From Haliotis asinina (Eukaryota > Mollusca > Gastropoda > Lepetellida > Haliotidae), in assembly GCF_037392515.1 (NCBI RefSeq), contig NC_090282.1, forward strand, positions 51,670,843 to 51,734,842: a stretch of DNA of 64,000 nt, written 5' to 3'. Within the stretch, counting starts at the first letter, position 1. Each line of letters opens with the position of its first letter. A program made the translations under genes and the position numbers. A model generated the notes under the pieces. It was not told the DNA's origin. It saw nothing but the letters and a program-made list of their open reading frames with translations, and did not search any database. This document shows, piece by piece, positions 38,801-44,824 of the stretch.

Positions 38801-39493
38801 TAGATAGACGTTATCGATTTTATCTACAACCCACCCGGACCCCATGTGTGTGTAGCGTTCTAGGTATTCTCGTATCTGCTGAAAACTATTATCGATTGAT
38901 GTGTCAATGGTCTCTGCATGTGTGACGACCTCTTGTTTACCTCGGAAGTAAGGTTGAACATACTCAGTGGTACTCCCAACCTGCTTATCGAGTGACATTT
39001 TCACTGTGATCTGAAACTTGATACTTCCTAGATTATTTAGTTCCTGGTTGACCTTATCAGCTATCAGAGGCTTAATATCTGTAATGTCTATGTTTCTATC
39101 AATGTGCATGCGCCAACCTCTCAAATAATTGCCTACGGCGTGCTCAGTGCGCACAAACTGTAGGTCAATAGCTCTATTCTGTCGTAATAATTCTACAAGC
39201 TGTGGTTTTCTCATACGAGAATACCCGCCTAAACCCAAATCGTGTGCCTCGGCTTTCAGTTGTTTTACAGTTGGACGTGCTACTGGGGTATGTGATAACA
39301 ATGCGGTTAACCCGGCTTTCCCCAATTTTGAATAACCCGTGTATCCAAGCTGTTTCGCTTGAGTTTTTAACTGTTTTACCGTAGGAGGGACTTCTAAACC
39401 TAGTAATCTCAACAATGCTGGCTTCCGCATTCTAGAATACCCGATAACACCTCTCTGTTTTGCGACCCTCTTGAGCTCGCGCACAGTAGTCAT
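35795..39493 (-). CDS. Protein-primed family B DNA polymerase with SAP-like repeats
   Basis: 1,232 residues. Three N-terminal repeats of the form TVKQLK..AK.LG..GYS...K..L..LL (about 3-32, 38-67, 75-104) resemble SAP/Rho-N DNA-binding motifs. A C2H2-like finger lies at ~380-400, and a CxxC...DHCHITGKYRG segment at ~532-562 looks like an HNH/endonuclease VII-type insertion. Exonuclease motifs: YADFEA (436-441), NLRGYDSH (581-588) and LRTDVLLLADVF (~722-733). Polymerase motifs: DANNLYG (821-827), KLMNNSVFGK (975-984) and YTDTDS (1075-1080). All catalytic acids are present. It should replicate the element from protein-primed ends. A CCAAT-containing motif lies directly upstream of the start. Intact. 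Confidence 0.96.
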   Translation of the reverse strand: MTTVRELKRVAKQRGVIGYSRMRKPALLRLLGLEVPPTVKQLKTQAKQLGYTGYSKLGKAGLTALLSHTPVARPTVKQLKAEAHDLGLGGYSRMRKPQLVELLRQNRAIDLQFVRTEHAVGNYLRGWRMHIDRNIDITDIKPLIADKVNQELNNLGSIKFQITVKMSLDKQVGSTTEYVQPYFRGKQEVVTHAETIDTSIDNSFQQIREYLERYTHMGSGWVVDKIDNVYLDIAKYVPFRGGSYLDLPPYYKNKQAIVNIKNRGNDCLRLSLRSAIFPAATNPNRPSNYPQDDGLNWDGIDEPTPISQITKVEKQNNLAINVFGHEGNTTIIHRVSPVKDCQVINLFMIQKGEKYHYTWIKHLSRLLHDQSKHDGEKHFCVRCLHCFSRADLLESHLEDCQGVGQTAIRVDMPKEGENILKFDNHKNQISVPYIIYADFEALVVGESSPTPPSGGSFTHKTQEHIACGFGYIVVRCDGETKAPVVYRGPDAAERFLKCLQEEEKIIRNALYKIAPMRMTRADRLAHASSTKCHVCDSPLNGDSVRDHCHITGKYRGAAHNACNLKLKINPKTINIPVVFHNLRGYDSHLIMQAIAKIDGNISCIPNNMERYISFSLNGLRFIDSFQFLLSSLDSLVKANNTFPITDRYTDAETRHLLMRKGVYPYEYMDSWTKFTETRLPPIDCFYSKLNEASVSRDDYSHATNVWNKLGCKNLGDYHDLYLRTDVLLLADVFETFRRTCFKQYKLDPAWYYTSPGLSWDALLKKTGVNLELLTDYDMHLFIEKGLRGGISMASKRYAKANNQYVKGYDPNKPTNHILYLDANNLYGWAMSQYLPTGGFEWVPHVDVMSIAPDSNKGYILEVDLEYPKALHASHNSYPLAPERMRVNPDWMSEYQHNLSGGRVTDVEKLVPNLMNKTKYIVHYRNLQLYLSLGMRLAKIHRVLMFDQSPWMEPYIRMNTDLRKKATSDFEKNLYKLMNNSVFGKTMENLRKRVTVKLVRSSEEDKLRKLIASPAFNRSKIFTDDLAALHMKKSHIKFNRPVYVGMSILDLSKHLMYDFYYNELKKQYGDRCEVLYTDTDSLLMEIRTEDVYEDMKKHIDLYDTSDYPKTHAMHSTVNKKVLGKMKDECAGTPIAEYIGLRPKMYSILKADNSEIRKAKGVKKYVVKQHIKHVRFKEALFKTRTFRHKMNTLRSDGHKIYGLTINKTSLSPMDTKRWIAIDGINTYAYGHEKI

Positions 39494-39495
39494 TG

Positions 39496-39538
39496 TGTTT
39501 ACACCTAAGAGAACTAATGTCTAATTGGTTCACAGTAA
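39496..39538 (-). promoter_or_regulatory. Putative early promoter upstream of polymerase
   Basis: Minus-strand reading TTACTGTGAACCAATTAGAC, then ATTAGTTCTCTTAGGTGTAA, ending a few bases before the polymerase ATG. It is near-identical to the sequence in front of the element 2 polymerase (63,361-63,403), and a copy lies in front of the neighbouring small gene (39,813-39,845). It contains CCAAT. It is absent from capsid genes, which have AT-only spacers. Confidence 0.6.
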
Positions 39539-39574
39539 GGGGAGGTAACTCCTCCACTCTTGATAAAAAATATT

Positions 39575-39790
39575 TTATTTCTTGTAATCACTTATTAACC
39601 AAACTCGGTTTGTTGGCCACAATTCTCGTAAGTCTTCCAACAGCTTGTGTGAATCTATGTAGGCATCGATCAGTGTTTGGTTATTTGATAACAATTCGAT
39701 TAACCCGGCTCTCCCCAGGTTTGAATAACGCCGGCATCCAAGCTGTTTTGCTATAGCTTTTAATTGTTTTACCGTAAGATAGGCTTCCAT
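39575..39790 (-). CDS. Small SAP-like protein (polymerase 5'-end duplicate)
   Basis: 71 residues from the ATG at 39,790. One SAP-like repeat (LTVKQLKAIAKQLGCRRYS, then LGRAGLIELL) closely resembles the polymerase's N-terminal repeats, followed by an unrelated tail (DLRELWPTNRVWLIS). Upstream lies the same CCAAT motif followed by ATGTCTACTGTA, which equals the first four codons of the element 2 polymerase. This suggests that the gene is a partial copy of the polymerase 5' end, with translation now starting at a later ATG. Probable DNA-binding accessory protein. The equivalent slot in element 2 holds a different 103-residue gene. Confidence 0.7.
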   Translation of the reverse strand: MEAYLTVKQLKAIAKQLGCRRYSNLGRAGLIELLSNNQTLIDAYIDSHKLLEDLRELWPTNRVWLISDYKK

Positions 39791-39812
39791 ATTCAAGAAT
39801 GTACAGTAGACA

Positions 39813-39845
39813 TGTTTACACCTAAGAGAACCAATCTCTAATTGG
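39813..39845 (-). promoter_or_regulatory. Duplicated early-promoter motif
   Basis: Minus-strand CCAATTAGAGATTGGTTCTC followed by TTAGGTGTAAACA, a second copy of the motif before the polymerase gene (39,496-39,538). It differs at a few positions and lies just upstream of the small SAP-like gene. Confidence 0.6.
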
Positions 39846-40101
39846 ATTTTATCTTGAGCAGTCGCCTACGTTCTTTTATGTAGTCTTTTTTATTCTCGTA
39901 TATGAGTTGATGTCTGACTACGTTCGCTCCGTGAGCTTTACATAAACAGTAGTGCCCTTTAACCCCGATACCACACACAGAACACGTGTAGTTAGGACTT
40001 CCCATATGGAAACAACAGAACCCCTGATTCCTGCATTTCCTACCACAGGCCTCGGTCTTCCCCATAAGTATATATTCGCATCGGTATGGAGCGGGTCTCA
40101 T
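39838..40101 (-). CDS. Cys/His-rich small protein
   Basis: 87 residues with about eleven cysteines and several histidines: CEYILMGKTEACGRKC, GFCCFH, YTCSVCGIGVKGHYCLCKAH. The spacing suggests two zinc-binding modules. A basic tail (IKERRRLLKIK) follows. It is almost unchanged in element 2 (62,715-62,975), where only the extreme C terminus differs. A TATATAAG box lies about 10 bases upstream of the ATG on the minus strand. Function unknown; a nucleic-acid-binding or regulatory role is inferred from composition only. Confidence 0.85.
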   Translation of the reverse strand: MRPAPYRCEYILMGKTEACGRKCRNQGFCCFHMGSPNYTCSVCGIGVKGHYCLCKAHGANVVRHQLIYENKKDYIKERRRLLKIKSN

Positions 40102-40120
40102 GTTTACTTATATAGGTATT

Positions 40121-40546
40121 TTAGTTTAATTGCTTAGCAACCAACGCAGTAGCTGCTATACCCAACACTATGAAGCCCAGTTCACGATTCATTTGTCCCT
40201 TGGATGGTGTGTAGTACTGAGCGAGTGTGGGTTCATTGAGCGCTTCCAATCGTTTACCAGTTAGTAGGTAGTATTCTTTCATTGCTTCATCGACATCGTT
40301 GAATGTTTGAACGGCATGGTTTTCACGCTGGAGTTGTTCGTTAATGAAATCGAGCCTCTGGAGGCGTTTTTTAGCGTACTCAGCCTGTGCTCTTTGTAAT
40401 TTCTCAGTAGCGAGATCGTGTCGCTTCCTTTCTTCCTGTATTTCAGCCGCGTGATCATCTCGTAGTTTCGAGAAGAGGAAATTACTCCCGGAAAATGCCA
40501 GGGCATTCACTAACGCCCCACCAACCATCATAGCTATCGTGGCCAT
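40121..40546 (-). CDS. Membrane/coiled-coil protein (141 aa)
   Basis: An N-terminal hydrophobic, glycine/alanine-rich segment (MATIAMMVGGALVNALAFSG), a long charged helix predicted as coiled coil (~30-90, rich in E, K, R and Q), then a C-terminal hydrophobic stretch (LGFIVLGIAATALVAKQLN). It is conserved in element 2 (62,270-62,695) with mostly conservative changes in the helix. The layout suggests a virion membrane-associated or scaffold protein. No family known to me by name. Confidence 0.85.
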   Translation of the reverse strand: MATIAMMVGGALVNALAFSGSNFLFSKLRDDHAAEIQEERKRHDLATEKLQRAQAEYAKKRLQRLDFINEQLQRENHAVQTFNDVDEAMKEYYLLTGKRLEALNEPTLAQYYTPSKGQMNRELGFIVLGIAATALVAKQLN

Positions 40547-40554
40547 CCCTATAT

Positions 40555-40782
40555 TTATTTCATTATATTATCAGGTATTATTCCTTGTTTTACTAGGATG
40601 TCTTTTGTGGCCATCGCCATACCAAGGTTCATTATGAGCATACCCATATCCTGCAGGTTGAAATCTAGCTTGATAGTTGGTTGTTTAAGCACCATTTTAG
40701 TTAACCGAGCGTACCCTACTGCTAGACTAGCTACCACTGTGGCGTGGTATGCGTCGTTGACGAACGTTTTCCCCTCAGACAT
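40555..40782 (-). CDS. Small hydrophobic protein (75 aa)
   Basis: Begins MSEGKTFVNDAYHATVVASL and contains a hydrophobic second half (MGMLIMNLGMAMATKDILV). The protein is identical in element 2 (62,034-62,261), the most conserved of all small genes. It sits eight bases upstream of the 141-aa gene in transcription order, and the spacer before its ATG is a TATA-rich stretch (TTATATCATATACATA). Identity at the protein level supports a real, constrained gene. Function unknown. Confidence 0.85.
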   Translation of the reverse strand: MSEGKTFVNDAYHATVVASLAVGYARLTKMVLKQPTIKLDFNLQDMGMLIMNLGMAMATKDILVKQGIIPDNIMK

Positions 40783-40809
40783 TATGTATATGATATAAAA
40801 TATTTTAAA

Positions 40810-41118
40810 TTATAACATGATATGCGGGTCAACCATGGGGGTATCCCCCATACCACCACTGTTGGAGGTTACCTCACCGGCAGGGGGTGTGGGGGTATCC
40901 CCCACGTATAACCATGTTATAACCACGGCAGCAGTTACGCCTACAGCCAACAACAGTCGGGTTGGGTTGGTCACTTTATGTTGGTTACACCACCGTTTTT
41001 TACCGGCAGCTACTCTCTTAGGATTCTTCTGTCTGGTTACTGTTGGAGGTACCTCCACTGGGGTCTCCACCGTCACTGGTTCCTGTGAATCCACTGGGGT
41101 TTCCTGTGCAGCATCCAT
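40810..41118 (-). CDS. Single-pass membrane protein with basic segment (102 aa)
   Basis: A threonine/proline/glutamate-rich N terminus, a basic stretch (RQKNPKRVAAGKKRWCNQHK), one transmembrane helix (LLLAVGVTAAVVITWLY), then a variable P/T/G-rich tail ending VDPHIML. The first 101 bases overlap the 3' end of the 222-aa gene in another frame. The basic segment and helix match element 2 (61,690-62,007), while both ends differ by indels associated with GC-rich palindromes. Likely a minor virion membrane protein; function unknown. Confidence 0.8.
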   Translation of the reverse strand: MDAAQETPVDSQEPVTVETPVEVPPTVTRQKNPKRVAAGKKRWCNQHKVTNPTRLLLAVGVTAAVVITWLYVGDTPTPPAGEVTSNSGGMGDTPMVDPHIML

Positions 41119-41686
41119 CTATACTATTATTATTATTCTTTCTCTCAAATTGGCAATGTTTTGCCGTGATAATCGCCGCCGTCACTGGAGCCAACAACAT
41201 ACCATATTTGTGGTACAGCCCGCAGCTGATAGAGCTCACGGCGTGTTCGATAAAAGGGTCTTTATCTAGGTCCTCCCACAGGTAAAGTCGGCGCTCTGGT
41301 GGAATGGGAAGGAAATGTGACACAATACCGGTGTATATCTGGGTCATAGCCGATCCTATTGTCTTTGTCATTTCTGCTCCGAGCCGGGCCTCGTATCTAG
41401 CGTACAGCTTATCGATTTCTTCGGCTGACATTTTGTTAATTTTATCTGGAGTGTAGTCTCCAAAGTAATGTTTGGCTTTGCCGCCAACAGCCAACGCCAC
41501 CAGTTTCTCTCGCTTGGGGGAATCCCCAGTTGGGGAACCCTCCACAGACAATTGTTCGAGCAATTCCTCACACTCCATCTTATAATATAACAAGTAAGAT
41601 TTAGTTTTAACTATATAATACCCGATACAAACAAAACACAGAGAAATGAAAGTTAAGTTGCACACGACAAATACTTCAAATATCAT
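41018..41686 (-). CDS. Conserved protein, possible membrane anchor (222 aa)
   Basis: Two possible starts: 41,686, which adds a hydrophobic N terminus (VVCNLTFISLCFVCIGYYIV), or MECEELL at 41,578, which is preceded by a TTATAATATAA box like other late genes here. The core (GGKAKHYFGDYTPDK, MSAEEIDKLYARYEARLGAE, PIPPERRLYLWEDLDKDPF) is nearly the same in element 2 (61,131-61,799). A hydrophobic patch (GMLLAPVTAAIITA) precedes an Asn-rich, variable tail that overlaps the next gene. I do not recognise a function. Confidence 0.8.
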   Translation of the reverse strand: MIFEVFVVCNLTFISLCFVCIGYYIVKTKSYLLYYKMECEELLEQLSVEGSPTGDSPKREKLVALAVGGKAKHYFGDYTPDKINKMSAEEIDKLYARYEARLGAEMTKTIGSAMTQIYTGIVSHFLPIPPERRLYLWEDLDKDPFIEHAVSSISCGLYHKYGMLLAPVTAAIITAKHCQFERKNNNNSIDGCCTGNPSGFTGTSDGGDPSGGTSNSNQTEES

Positions 41687-41688
41687 AG

Positions 41689-41740
41689 CTTTTGCTTAGC
41701 TTTGCTTAGCTTTGCTTAGCTTTTACTTAGCTTTGCTTAG
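41689..41740 (-). repeat. GCTAAGCAAA tandem repeat between genes
   Basis: About five units of a 10-11-base repeat (minus strand GCTAAGCAAA / GCTAAGCAAAA) fill the whole spacer between the ATPase stop and the next upstream ATG. Element 2 has the same repeat at 61,079-61,130 with slight unit differences. Possibly a regulatory or terminator-like site; its role is not shown. Confidence 0.8.
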
Positions 41741-42393
41741 CATACTATATAAGCCACGGGTTGGTCGGTTTTTAGTACGAGCTTAGCGTGTTTAGTTTCA
41801 GCGAGCTGTTTCTTCACCCGTTCCCGTTCTAATTTACTCATCACATCGTTCTCTCTCAAACACTCCTCGAACGAATCCCTATCCTTGCAGTGAAATAAGG
41901 CCACCCATCGCGTCTGCTCCCTGAGGTCTTTCAACACCGAGTTGAACTTCTGCGTTAGCACCCAGACGCTGTGATTTGCATGACGGCCGGAGAAGGCCAG
42001 GTACGATAGCATGTCTCTCTTTTTTGTTATCTCGCGATTAGCGCTGCAGTCGTCCAGTATAAACAGCGTCGGTTCCCCTTTAAATTTCTCGTGAAGAGCT
42101 TTCAACCAGTCCTGCAGGCGTGTTCCAGGGTCGATTTTGTGTACGTCCGGGTCTGTCATCACCCAAGGTCGCGCGTACGTTTTATTCATGCTCAGAGTAG
42201 GGCACATGATAACGATGTTATCGAACACATCCTTGTAGTAACCCTCCAACATATCCAATACGAAAACGGTCTTACCACAGCCAGTCTGCCCGCATATGAT
42301 AGCGCAGTGTGGGTCAGTGGGTAGTGGTGGGTACCCTCGGGGGGTGTGGGGGGGTGTCCCCCCCTCAATAGATGGCTTGCACGAATCTCCCAT
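41737..42393 (-). CDS. Genome-packaging ATPase (FtsK/HerA, A32-like)
   Basis: 218 residues. Walker A GQTGCGKT at 35-42, Walker B LFILDD at ~110-115, and a later VWVLTQ strand with an arginine-rich region (DLREQTRW) like A32-type viral ATPases. It would drive DNA into the capsid. The first ~27 residues are a Pro/Gly/Thr-rich leader encoded by a GGGGGT/ACCCCC-type palindrome and differ in element 2. The gene overlaps the 3' end of the capsid gene by 29 bases. Usual length for Polinton ATPases. Intact. Confidence 0.93.
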   Translation of the reverse strand: MGDSCKPSIEGGTPPHTPRGYPPLPTDPHCAIICGQTGCGKTVFVLDMLEGYYKDVFDNIVIMCPTLSMNKTYARPWVMTDPDVHKIDPGTRLQDWLKALHEKFKGEPTLFILDDCSANREITKKRDMLSYLAFSGRHANHSVWVLTQKFNSVLKDLREQTRWVALFHCKDRDSFEECLRENDVMSKLERERVKKQLAETKHAKLVLKTDQPVAYIVC

Positions 42394-43621
42394 TGTCTAT
42401 ATTAAGTTGCGCGTCCATAATTACGTACAGATATAATTTCAACTTACCAGCGGTTTGGGCCTTCTTATTAATCTGGATGGTTATCCCTTCGCTGCCGTTA
42501 TCTATACGACGCCCGCTACCGTGCAGTTTATCATCATCCGTGGATCGCATGTCCAACCATAGGGCGTACTTGGTGGTCAGGTATTCACCGATCTGCACGG
42601 AGCCGAGGTCCAGGTCCTTTGTTATATAATCCCCCACTGGTAGCTTTTTTATCTCATCCCACTGCTGGTGTGGCCTCATACCATGACTGAACAGCTGGTT
42701 GGGCACGCCCTCGATGGTAACTTCCACCTTTTCAATCTCGGGGTTGAAAAACTTCTCGCTGTCCCTCCGGAATGGATCGTAATCCTCCACGGGGACGACC
42801 AGGATACCTTTCATCGATCGCGCCGGCACGTTCAGGTTGATATTCCACACAGTGTCGCTCTTATCTCGCACGACTGATCTATGCCTCAGTACGCGATCGT
42901 ACAGGATAGCCATCTTCCCAGAGTACTGGTTTCGAACCTGCCTGGCCAGCTCCGGGCTAGTGACCATGTCGAACTCCAGAGAGATGTTGTCTATGGCATA
43001 ACTAGCCTCATCACCGTTCGGCGTACGCACTACTTTGCTATAGTCGTTAAACGTGAGCTCGTATTCAAGCCTATCACCCAGCGCGGCCTGGTAAAACGGC
43101 GCGTGTCCCGTGAGCAACTCGAAGTCGAGCGGCACGCAGAATCGATTCCCGTATGCTAGAGCGATGGCCTTTTCACCGTCCGATAGCTTGTCTTGCTGGT
43201 CTGTCGTGAAGACGTATCCTATGCGCGCCCGGGTTGATTTGCTGATACCCTGGTACACATCATTGACTCGTTCTCTCTCGCTTTTCCAGAGATCCTTGTA
43301 GCAGTGAAACACGTCGCTGTCGTCGATGCTCAGTACCTCGTTACCGCTGATCTTGACGGTCGTTTTCTTGATGATAGCTCGACCCACGTTCCGCACTAGC
43401 TCGCGTTTGTCGTTGTCGGAGGTCAACGTGATATTGAACGCCAGTCGAACAGTGCCTGGTACAATGAGGTCATTCTCACCAAGGTTTGGAAATCTAACCA
43501 GCAGAGTTTGGTTCTGGTCTATCTTGCTGGGATTGTTGGTGATGGTCACCGACTGTCGCACGGCTCTGGCACCTAATGGCTCTCTCAATTTTCTGAAAGG
43601 ATCTAATTTTCTACCGTACAT
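42365..43621 (-). CDS. Candidate major capsid protein (double jelly-roll)
   Basis: 418 residues, beta-rich in appearance, beginning MYGRKLDPFRKLREPLGA. Conserved blocks: DQNQTLLVRFPNLGENDLIV, KISGNEVLSIDDSDVFHCYK, and a C-terminal KLKLYLYVIMDAQL strand. Element 2 has the same length with about a dozen substitutions. Position next to the packaging ATPase, size and conservation fit the Polinton major capsid protein. I recall similar proteins in cnidarian and mollusc Polintons, but the fold call is inference. An AT-only 33-bp spacer divides it from a divergent gene. Confidence 0.7.
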   Translation of the reverse strand: MYGRKLDPFRKLREPLGARAVRQSVTITNNPSKIDQNQTLLVRFPNLGENDLIVPGTVRLAFNITLTSDNDKRELVRNVGRAIIKKTTVKISGNEVLSIDDSDVFHCYKDLWKSERERVNDVYQGISKSTRARIGYVFTTDQQDKLSDGEKAIALAYGNRFCVPLDFELLTGHAPFYQAALGDRLEYELTFNDYSKVVRTPNGDEASYAIDNISLEFDMVTSPELARQVRNQYSGKMAILYDRVLRHRSVVRDKSDTVWNINLNVPARSMKGILVVPVEDYDPFRRDSEKFFNPEIEKVEVTIEGVPNQLFSHGMRPHQQWDEIKKLPVGDYITKDLDLGSVQIGEYLTTKYALWLDMRSTDDDKLHGSGRRIDNGSEGITIQINKKAQTAGKLKLYLYVIMDAQLNIDNGRFVQAIY

Positions 43622-43654
43622 TGTTATATATAAATAAAATATATTTAAATACTA
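43622..43654. promoter_or_regulatory. Bidirectional AT-only promoter region
   Basis: 33 bases, nearly all A/T (TTATATATAAATAAAATATA core), separate the divergent capsid and 389-aa genes. Similar AT spacers lie at 45,972-46,000, 56,775-56,811 and 59,138-59,169. They are probably late promoters with TATA elements serving both directions. Confidence 0.6.
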
Positions 43655-44824
43655 ATGGATGAAGACATACCTATGGATGATATGCGGGGCGCTAGTGCCC
43701 AGGTATACGATGATGAGCAGGAGACCTCATTTACTAGTTTGCCATTGAGCCAACAACTTTTAGAAACAACGGTAAATGATTATTATGAAGGATTAAAAAG
43801 CGATAAAAACTACGTTGAACCAAAAGGTCGAGACTACAATAATTTTTTTATTGATAAAAAGGGTGTTCTACGTCTTAAGTCTGCCCCAGAGGTCAACCTC
43901 TTTAACAAGATCAATAAAAAACCACTGGCCTTGTCAACTCTAGCCAGCCGCAATGGTGGTGGCGAATTTATCCATGAACATCTAAACATGCCTGATTACG
44001 GTGGTGCAATACCTAAGACTGTTAAAGAAGATCTGCAAGCTACCAGATCCCACCTCACCACTACAGATGAAATGACGCCAGAGCGTGCTACAGAAGCCTC
44101 GGACAGCATAGAAAAACTGTTGAGCACCTACTGGGACAAACCGTTACCGGGGTTTGACTTTCCGGTAAGGGAACTGTACGGCTTAGACGAAGCCGTGAAA
44201 CGCGTGCGTGGAGAACTCGTGAACAACATGGGGAAACTGAACGAAATCGACGAGCACATCGCTAGGGAAAAAACCAAACTCACCGAAACTGACGACGATG
44301 ATATGAAGAATCGTATCAATGAACGAATACGTGATTTAGAAGACGAGAGACGTACACGATTGGAAGCCGCTTCCTCGAATCGTGAACATCTTCGATCCCA
44401 GATCAGCCGTATTCGGGAAACAATCGATAGAATACTGAACGAAGATACAACTTTAGCCAACAGGATTCGGATATTGTTCCGGGAGCAAGGGATCACCATC
44501 GCCAGCATTCTGACTGCATTGGGTTTAATCATATCAACCCTGGTGGTGTCACTGGTGGGGGGTGCCCCTGTGGGGCCTGCCGGCGGCGGGGGAACTCCAG
44601 GCGGTGGTGGTGTTAAAGACTGGATTAAAAAACTCGGGGAAGGCCTAGCTAAACTGGCTGGTAAAGCCGCCGAAGCCCTTCCCGGCATCCTGGGTAGCAT
44701 CGTCTCGTGGTTGTTGAGCGCTCTGTCTAAAACTGCCATGTGGCTCAGTCAAAACCTGTGGGCAGCCATCGTCGCCGTGGCGGGTCTGGTGTACGTAGCG
44801 GCTAAGAAATCTTTAACCAAATAA
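43655..44824 (+). CDS. Coiled-coil protein with membrane-active C-terminal region (389 aa)
   Basis: Acidic N terminus (MDEDIPMDDM), charged coiled coil (~178-260), a hydrophobic helix (~279-302), a Gly/Pro linker, an amphipathic lysine-rich segment (GVKDWIKKLGEGLAKLAGKA) and a final hydrophobic helix (~362-384). The C-terminal half is almost identical to the element 2 protein (58,007-59,137), but residues 20-165 differ strongly. The amphipathic/membrane layout recalls capsid proteins that disturb membranes during entry; that role is inference. The last 23 bases overlap the convergent 389-aa minus-strand gene. Confidence 0.85.
   Translation: MDEDIPMDDMRGASAQVYDDEQETSFTSLPLSQQLLETTVNDYYEGLKSDKNYVEPKGRDYNNFFIDKKGVLRLKSAPEVNLFNKINKKPLALSTLASRNGGGEFIHEHLNMPDYGGAIPKTVKEDLQATRSHLTTTDEMTPERATEASDSIEKLLSTYWDKPLPGFDFPVRELYGLDEAVKRVRGELVNNMGKLNEIDEHIAREKTKLTETDDDDMKNRINERIRDLEDERRTRLEAASSNREHLRSQISRIRETIDRILNEDTTLANRIRILFREQGITIASILTALGLIISTLVVSLVGGAPVGPAGGGGTPGGGGVKDWIKKLGEGLAKLAGKAAEALPGILGSIVSWLLSALSKTAMWLSQNLWAAIVAVAGLVYVAAKKSLTK

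Noticed and set aside
44128..44739. 203-codon minus-strand frame inside the coiled-coil/membrane gene
   Set aside because: Shadow of the sense gene; Ser/Arg-rich low-complexity translation with no motif. In element 2 only a shorter piece stays open.
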